From JAUXEH01 sp965533275 (GTDB lineage: Bacteria > Acidobacteriota > Aminicenantia > Aminicenantales > Aminicenantaceae): a DNA stretch of 64,000 nucleotides. The position numbers and the translations under genes were made by a program. The DNA lies in contig CBESWG010000001.1 of assembly GCA_965533275.1 (NCBI GenBank), forward strand, positions 1 to 64,000. Reading direction: 5' to 3'. How positions within the stretch are numbered: position 1 is the first letter of the stretch; the number at the start of each line of letters is the position of its first letter. The notes beneath the pieces are model-generated. The model ran no database searches. It was not told where the DNA came from and saw only the letters and a list, made by a program, of their open reading frames with translations. Shown here one piece after another: positions 59,580 through 64,000 of this stretch.

Positions 59580-60359
59580 TCAGTTTAAGCGGATTTCTTT
59601 GTCGATCAGCTCAAGGTAGCGGACAATATTGGCCTTCATCTCAGGATCTAGCACCTGCGCCTGAAGTTCCGTGAACAGCTCCTTGGCTTTGACGTAGTTC
59701 TTATCCTTGAAAAAAGCTCCTGCCAGGTTGTAGGTCAAGCTGACGTCCTCGGGGATGATACGCAAGGCATCTTGATAGCAGATGATCGCATCCTGAAAAC
59801 GCTCCAGCCTTTCGAAGATCAGTCCCCTGAGGTTGTAGGCCATGGCCATCCTTCGGTTGATGGAGACAGCTCGGTCGATATACTGCATGGCCAGCTCGTT
59901 CTTTTCCTGAATGTAGTAAAGCCTGGACAGGTTGTAGAGGGGAAGCTCTCGTGAGTGATAGGTCTCGTCGGCTATGGCCGCCTGGAACTGCTGCTCGGCC
60001 TCACTAAGCATGCCGGTTTCCTGATAGACGGAGCCCAGGTGATTGTGGGCATCGGTCAAGGTGGGATTGGCGATCAGGCACTGATTGTAGTACTTGATGG
60101 CCTCAGGGAGATTCCCTTTCATGGTGTGGGCCAGCCCCATTCCGTCCAGTGCCAGATCGAAGTCGGCCTGCAGGGACAAGGCTTTTTCCAGGTACTTGAT
60201 GGCTTCGTCCGGCTGGCCGTTATTCAAATAGAAAATGCCGACGTTGTATTGATATCTCGGATTCTGTTCTCGTTCCTTTTCGACCTTTTGTTCTTTGGAT
60301 GCGCAGGCACAGAGCAAAACCGCAAAGCAAAACACTGTGGTGATTCGAAATATTTTCAT
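59580..60359 (-). CDS. TPR-repeat lipoprotein (PilF/NlpI-like)
   Basis: 259-aa lipoprotein with a signal ending at LLCAC (cysteine 19) and about six tetratricopeptide repeats from residue 35 to 250 (PRYQYNVGIFYLNNGQPDEAI, FDLALDGMGLAHTMKGNLPEAI, AMAYNLRGLIFERLERFQDAI). The layout resembles PilF/PilW-type pilotins, but no pilus genes are nearby. Its start overlaps the gpsA stop by 4 bases, so it is the last gene of the phospholipid operon. Confidence 0.85.
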   Translation of the reverse strand: MKIFRITTVFCFAVLLCACASKEQKVEKEREQNPRYQYNVGIFYLNNGQPDEAIKYLEKALSLQADFDLALDGMGLAHTMKGNLPEAIKYYNQCLIANPTLTDAHNHLGSVYQETGMLSEAEQQFQAAIADETYHSRELPLYNLSRLYYIQEKNELAMQYIDRAVSINRRMAMAYNLRGLIFERLERFQDAIICYQDALRIIPEDVSLTYNLAGAFFKDKNYVKAKELFTELQAQVLDPEMKANIVRYLELIDKEIRLN

Positions 60360-61375
60360 ATTGCCCCCTCGCTGGAGATGTATTCATTTTTGAGTTTTCG
60401 AGCCATAAGATCCTGGAGCGCGGTACGCGCATCCTTGTCTTTGTAGAGTATCTGGTAGACCTGCTCGAGGATGGGCATCTCCACCGCCTCCTTTTGCGCC
60501 AGTTGATATGCCGACAGCGTCGTGCCGATACCTTCTGCCACCATATTCATGCCCGCTACGATGCTTTTCAATGCCTTTCCCTTGCCCAGCTCGTAGCCCA
60601 CGTGGCGATTCCGGCTGAGACTTCCGGTGCAGGTCAGGACCAGGTCGCCGATCCCGGCGAGCCCGGCAAAGGTCTCCTGTCTCGCACCCAATTGTACGCC
60701 AAGTCGGGTGACCTCTGCAATTCCCCGTGTGATCAGGGCCGCCAACGAGTTAGAACCGAATTCCAATCCGTCCGAGATCCCCGCCGCGATCGCGATCACA
60801 TTTTTTAGCGCTCCAGCCAGTTCAACCCCGATAATATCGTCGGAGGCATAGGCTCTGAAATAGGCATTGGAGACAAGGCGCTGGACCTCCTGAGCTACCC
60901 CCTCTTTCTGCGAGGCGACCACCACGGCCGTGGGATGCGACTCGGCCACTTCTCTGGCAAAACTGGGTCCGGAGAGAGAAGCTACGCGTGGGTTGAAGCG
61001 GGGGGCAAAAACTTCGAACATGAGTTCGCTCATCCTTTTCAGGGTGTCTTTTTCGATCCCCTTGGTGAGGCTGACCAGCAGGGCCCCCGGATCCAGCACC
61101 GGCCGGAGCAGCGCAAACATCTCCCGGCAGTATTTAGAAGGGATGGCGATGAAGACCACGTCAGCCCCCGCCGCCGCGCCTTCGAGCTCATGATGGAAGG
61201 TTACGGAAGCCGGGAAGACCGCTCCGGGTAGGAACGTCCGGTTTTCTCTGAACTTTACAGCCTGTTGAAAGACCTCCTTTTCTCGGATCCAGAGTCGTGT
61301 CGGCAGGTTTTTTCTGCCCAAGTGAAGGGCGAATGCGCTGCCCCAACTCCCTGCGCCGATCACACATGTATTCAT
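60356..61375 (-). CDS. gpsA: Glycerol-3-phosphate dehydrogenase [NAD(P)+]
   Basis: 339-aa enzyme reducing dihydroxyacetone phosphate to sn-glycerol-3-phosphate for phospholipid synthesis. CVIGAGSWGSAFALHL is the dinucleotide-binding motif; SLTKGIEKDTLKRMSE, SLSGPSFAREVAESHPTAVV, ELAGALKNVIAIAAGISDGL (active-site lysine) and AGIGDLVLTCTGSLSRNRHVG are present. Overlaps plsY by 4 bases, coupling the two steps of the pathway. Confidence 0.97.
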   Translation of the reverse strand: MNTCVIGAGSWGSAFALHLGRKNLPTRLWIREKEVFQQAVKFRENRTFLPGAVFPASVTFHHELEGAAAGADVVFIAIPSKYCREMFALLRPVLDPGALLVSLTKGIEKDTLKRMSELMFEVFAPRFNPRVASLSGPSFAREVAESHPTAVVVASQKEGVAQEVQRLVSNAYFRAYASDDIIGVELAGALKNVIAIAAGISDGLEFGSNSLAALITRGIAEVTRLGVQLGARQETFAGLAGIGDLVLTCTGSLSRNRHVGYELGKGKALKSIVAGMNMVAEGIGTTLSAYQLAQKEAVEMPILEQVYQILYKDKDARTALQDLMARKLKNEYISSEGAI

Positions 61376-61962
61376 GCTTCTTTCCTCCCCAACTTTTTCT
61401 CTGTCCCGGCGAGAAGGCGGACGATATTCGCACGATGGCGGACTGCGATCAAGAGGAATATGGCTGCCGCCAGTGCGGCGGCTTCCCTCTCATCCCGGAA
61501 GACCCAGACGAAAAAGGGGAGGCAGAAGAAGGCGGTCAGCGATCCGAGGGAAACGTGGCGTGTGAGACTCACGAAGAGCACAAAGACTGCGATGCTGCAC
61601 AGCAGGGGAAGGGGGGCGAGTACTGCAAAGACACCGATAGAGGTGGCCACTCCTTTGCCTCCCCGGAACCGGATGTAGATGGGATAACAGTGTCCCAGCA
61701 CTGCCAGGAAACCCGCCGCATAGGCTGTCCAGGACTCGGGGAACCAGAGGAGCGCCAAGTAGACAGGAACGGCTCCCTTCAGGATGTCGATCAATGCCAC
61801 TGGCAGGGCCATCTTCCAGCCAGTTAGCCTCAGCACATTGGTAGCCCCGATGTTCGTGCTTCCCAGGCCACGGATATCCTTTTTTTCTTTGAAGCGGTAA
61901 AGAAGATATCCAGTAGGGATTGAACCGAAGAGGTAGGCAAAGACACAGAACAGGATCATCAT
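61372..61962 (-). CDS. plsY: Glycerol-3-phosphate acyltransferase PlsY
   Basis: 196-aa membrane enzyme that acylates glycerol-3-phosphate using acyl phosphate, giving lysophosphatidate. Motifs: FGSIPTGYLL, GSTNIGATNVLR (loop 1), GHCYPIYIRFRGGKGVATSIG (loop 2) and a final basic end. About five to seven helices. Overlaps thpR by 4 bases and gpsA by 4. Confidence 0.97.
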   Translation of the reverse strand: MMILFCVFAYLFGSIPTGYLLYRFKEKKDIRGLGSTNIGATNVLRLTGWKMALPVALIDILKGAVPVYLALLWFPESWTAYAAGFLAVLGHCYPIYIRFRGGKGVATSIGVFAVLAPLPLLCSIAVFVLFVSLTRHVSLGSLTAFFCLPFFVWVFRDEREAAALAAAIFLLIAVRHRANIVRLLAGTEKKLGRKEA

Positions 61963-62516
61963 GATAATCTCGCTTGATGGAGCCTGGAGTATTCGGCCCC
62001 GGAAGGTTTCAGCGTGCTCTTGAATAGGACGACCTCTGGGACTGTCAGGCTCCCAAATGGGGTGAGCTCATGGTTTTGCACGAGCTGGAGGATCCGATCC
62101 AGGCCGTGCGGGGACTTGACCCGACCCAGAGTCAAATGCGGATGAAATTGGCGCCTTTCGCGAGGAAATCCCAAAGGCTCCAGCGCGTCCTCCAGGTCTT
62201 GGTTAAGGTCTGCCAGGGGACGACTCTGATCGATCCCTGCCCAGATCACACGGGGTATCCGGGACTTGGGTGGGAATGTCCCCAAACCCGAAAAATCCAG
62301 CGCAAATGATTCGTGGCGGGCGGTGACCTCATCCAAGGCATCACCAATGTCGGACTCCTGCGTGGAGGAAATTTCTCCCAGGAATTTGAGAGTCAGGTGC
62401 ATGCCCTCCGGCCTGACCCAACGTACAGCAGCGTCGGGGCGCCTGGCCTCCTTCATGAATCCGAGGAGGGCCTTCCTCACATATTCATTTAGCTCGATGG
62501 CGATGAAAGCCCGCAT
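61959..62516 (-). CDS. thpR: RNA 2',3'-cyclic phosphodiesterase
   Basis: 185-aa 2H phosphoesterase. The two HxTx motifs are MHLTLKFLGEI and FHPHLTLGRVK. N-terminus MRAFIAIELNE is typical. It opens 2',3'-cyclic phosphates in RNA ends; the biological role is unclear. Three bases after cinA, overlapping plsY by 4. Confidence 0.94.
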   Translation of the reverse strand: MRAFIAIELNEYVRKALLGFMKEARRPDAAVRWVRPEGMHLTLKFLGEISSTQESDIGDALDEVTARHESFALDFSGLGTFPPKSRIPRVIWAGIDQSRPLADLNQDLEDALEPLGFPRERRQFHPHLTLGRVKSPHGLDRILQLVQNHELTPFGSLTVPEVVLFKSTLKPSGAEYSRLHQARLS

Positions 62517-62519
62517 GGC

Positions 62520-63800
62520 CTATCCTCGGGGTCTCGCTGTTTGCTCCCGCTCCAGCGTGCGGCGCAGCATATCCAGGGCCGTCTGGCTGGCCCGCCGCTT
62601 CACCGAGAGGCGATCACCCAGGAAAAGGTTCTTTTTGGTTTGCATCCCTTTCGGACCGGCCAGGGATATGTAGACCAGTCCAACCGGTTTCTCGTCGCTC
62701 CCGCCGGTAGGGCCGGCGATACCGGTAATGCTGAGGCCGTAGGTCGCACCGGAACCGGCACGGATGCCTTCGGCCATGGAGGCTGACACCTCCGGGCTCA
62801 CGGCCCCACAATTCTCCAGGAGAGAGGGAGACACACCCAAAAGCCGGATCTTTGCCGCATTGGAATAGGCTTCCACGCCTTCCAGGAAGTAGACCGAGCT
62901 GCCGGGCACGTTCGTGATGCGGTGCCCCAGGAGTCCTCCCGTGCAGGATTCTGCTACTGCCAGGGTTGCAGCGTCCTGTTCGAGGAGTTTTCCTACCACC
63001 TCCTCCAGGTTCTCTTCCTGCGTACTGAAGACATCTTCACCAAGGCGTTCGCGCATGGCTGTGAAGACCCGGCTCAAATTATGCTCGGCATCATTTTCAC
63101 TCCGTCCGGAGAAAGCGGTCAAATGGATCTCGATCTCTTCGGGACTGGCGAGCACGGTCACTTCGAGGTCCTGATTTTCTTCGGGATAGAGGTCGGAGAT
63201 CCTATCTTCGATCCGTGATTCTGACACCCCGGCCAGTTTCAGTACCCTCCGAACCAGATAGCCCTCTCTCTGTTCCTGCATTCGAGAGGCGATCAGATCA
63301 GCAACCATGGGTTCGAATTCTCTTGGTGGGCCGGGCAGAAGCGCGATGGTGTGTTGAGGAGACTCCAGCCAGAGTCCCGGAGCTGTTCCATTGGGATTGT
63401 CCAGGGGCACGGAGCCCTCGATGATGAAGGCCTGCTTTCGATTCACATCGGAGATAGAGATGCCGCGTTTCTGAAAGCGGTCCTGGATCTGCTCCCAGAG
63501 GTGTTCCTGGAACAGAAGCCTTTTCTCCAGAGTGGAGGCAACGGTTTCCCGTGTCCTGTCGTCTCGTGTCGGGCCGAGGCCGCCGATGGTGAAAATGACA
63601 TCGGAACGCTCAAAGGCAGTCCGGAGACAGGCTGCCAGGTCTTCCGCATCGTCGCCCACCACTGTTTTATAGGAAACCCGAAGCCCGAGCCGGTTGAGGT
63701 GGCGTGTTAGGAAGAGAGAATCTGTATCCAGGTGATAGGGGGTGAGCATTTCCGAACCGACGGCAAGGATCTCGATCTTCGTGCGTCCGCGGTTGTTCAT
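62520..63800 (-). CDS. cinA: CinA-family nicotinamide-nucleotide amidase
   Basis: 426-aa two-domain protein. The N-terminal molybdopterin-binding-like domain (IEILAVGSEMLTPYHLDTDSLFLTRHL, FTIGGLGPTRDDRTRE, ALLPGPPREFEPM) corresponds to an ADP-ribose pyrophosphatase in studied members. The C-terminal domain (TLAVAESCTGGLLGHRITNVPGSS, GITGIAGPTGGSDEKPVGLVYI) is the NMN deamidase used in pyridine-nucleotide recycling. Starts on the ATGA overlap with pgpA. Confidence 0.95.
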   Translation of the reverse strand: MNNRGRTKIEILAVGSEMLTPYHLDTDSLFLTRHLNRLGLRVSYKTVVGDDAEDLAACLRTAFERSDVIFTIGGLGPTRDDRTRETVASTLEKRLLFQEHLWEQIQDRFQKRGISISDVNRKQAFIIEGSVPLDNPNGTAPGLWLESPQHTIALLPGPPREFEPMVADLIASRMQEQREGYLVRRVLKLAGVSESRIEDRISDLYPEENQDLEVTVLASPEEIEIHLTAFSGRSENDAEHNLSRVFTAMRERLGEDVFSTQEENLEEVVGKLLEQDAATLAVAESCTGGLLGHRITNVPGSSVYFLEGVEAYSNAAKIRLLGVSPSLLENCGAVSPEVSASMAEGIRAGSGATYGLSITGIAGPTGGSDEKPVGLVYISLAGPKGMQTKKNLFLGDRLSVKRRASQTALDMLRRTLEREQTARPRG

Positions 63801-64000
63801 AACACCAGCAGCAGTACGTTCAGGACAATGCTGGCATATATGCCGGCCAGGATATCATCCAGCATTATGCCCCAACCGCCTCGGAAGGATTCGGCCTTGT
63901 GAATGAACAGCGGCTTGATAACGTCGAAGAATCGGAATAGAAAAAAACTAGCCAACACCATCCACCAGATGGGGGGGACGAGAAGGAGGGCAATCCACTG
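63797..64000 (-). CDS. pgpA: Phosphatidylglycerophosphatase A, C-terminal part (cut by window)
   Basis: The last 67 codons of a membrane phosphatase that converts phosphatidylglycerophosphate to phosphatidylglycerol. FLFRFFDVIKPLFIHKAESF, then RGGWGIMLDDILAGIYAS and a final hydrophobic helix match the PgpA signature GGxGIMxDDxxAG. The stop overlaps the cinA start by 4 bases, making it the upstream member visible of the phospholipid operon. The N-terminus lies beyond base 64000. Confidence 0.9.
   Translation of the reverse strand, partial: QWIALLLVPPIWWMVLASFFLFRFFDVIKPLFIHKAESFRGGWGIMLDDILAGIYASIVLNVLLLVL

Overview
The window is about 64 kb of bacterial chromosome, GC-rich (mid-50s percent by eye), densely packed, with many 4-bp ATGA overlaps and no rRNA operon, phage, insertion sequence or CRISPR array. 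The VWFA-related exported protein of the Acidobacteria type, paired M16 peptidases, exported beta-barrel and TPR lipoproteins and many free-standing regulators suggest an outer-membraned member of the Acidobacteriota or a relative such as Aminicenantes. That placement is an inference from gene content.

Layout. 1-2.1 kb: 3' part of RNase P RNA, an NAD(P)-binding SDR, a beta-barrel protein and one dispersed intergenic repeat. 2.1-8.0 kb: the membrane half of complex I (nuoJKLMN) transcribed away from an initiator tRNA, each with a near-consensus promoter. 8.1-13.7 kb: NTF2-like and VOC proteins, the aspartate transcarbamoylase pair pyrB-pyrI, a SYLF lipoprotein-like protein, an esterase-TPR fusion and the VWFA protein. 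14.0-18.4 kb: a five-gene operon (zinc dehydrogenase, LsrF-like aldolase/thiolase, nitrilase-like protein, NusG paralogue, DegT aminotransferase) that looks like a small biosynthetic unit. 18.4-30 kb: amino-acid and amide metabolism (threonine dehydratase, aspartate racemase, hyuA-hyuB with an Nramp-like transporter, an exported RidA), a glycosyltransferase, a sugar epimerase, an FKBP isomerase, and two amino-acid permease genes that seem to have lost their transport core. 30-39.5 kb: signalling genes (HD-GYP, HEAT, degenerate GGDEF, XRE-ImmA, a membrane histidine kinase with its PhoB-type regulator). 39.5-45.5 kb: dipeptidase pepD, formiminotransferase-cyclodeaminase and a pair of exported M16-family proteins. 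57.8-64 kb: an RsbW-like kinase, metK, a TPR lipoprotein and a phospholipid/housekeeping operon (pgpA-cinA-thpR-plsY-gpsA).

The most unusual part is 45.6-55.6 kb. Two divergent operons meet at 50.3-50.4 kb over an array of three evenly spaced ACGCAT half-sites. The left one encodes a STAS protein, an ATP/ADP-translocase-type exchanger fused to HEAT repeats, and an FHA-GAF-PP2C phosphatase. The right one encodes an exported Ser/Thr-type metallophosphatase, three exported kinase-like paralogues with HipA/Fam20/PI3K-type active-site motifs, and a second ATP/ADP-type exchanger. Together they suggest a phosphorylation system outside the cytoplasm with its own nucleotide supply. This is an inference from motifs, signal peptides and gene order. 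It is followed, convergently, by sulfate activation genes (sat, cysC) under a ribbon-helix-helix regulator with a visible candidate operator.

No gene-free stretch exceeds 300 bases. The longest (8971-9236 and 13719-14006) are described under the inverted repeat and the promoter they contain.
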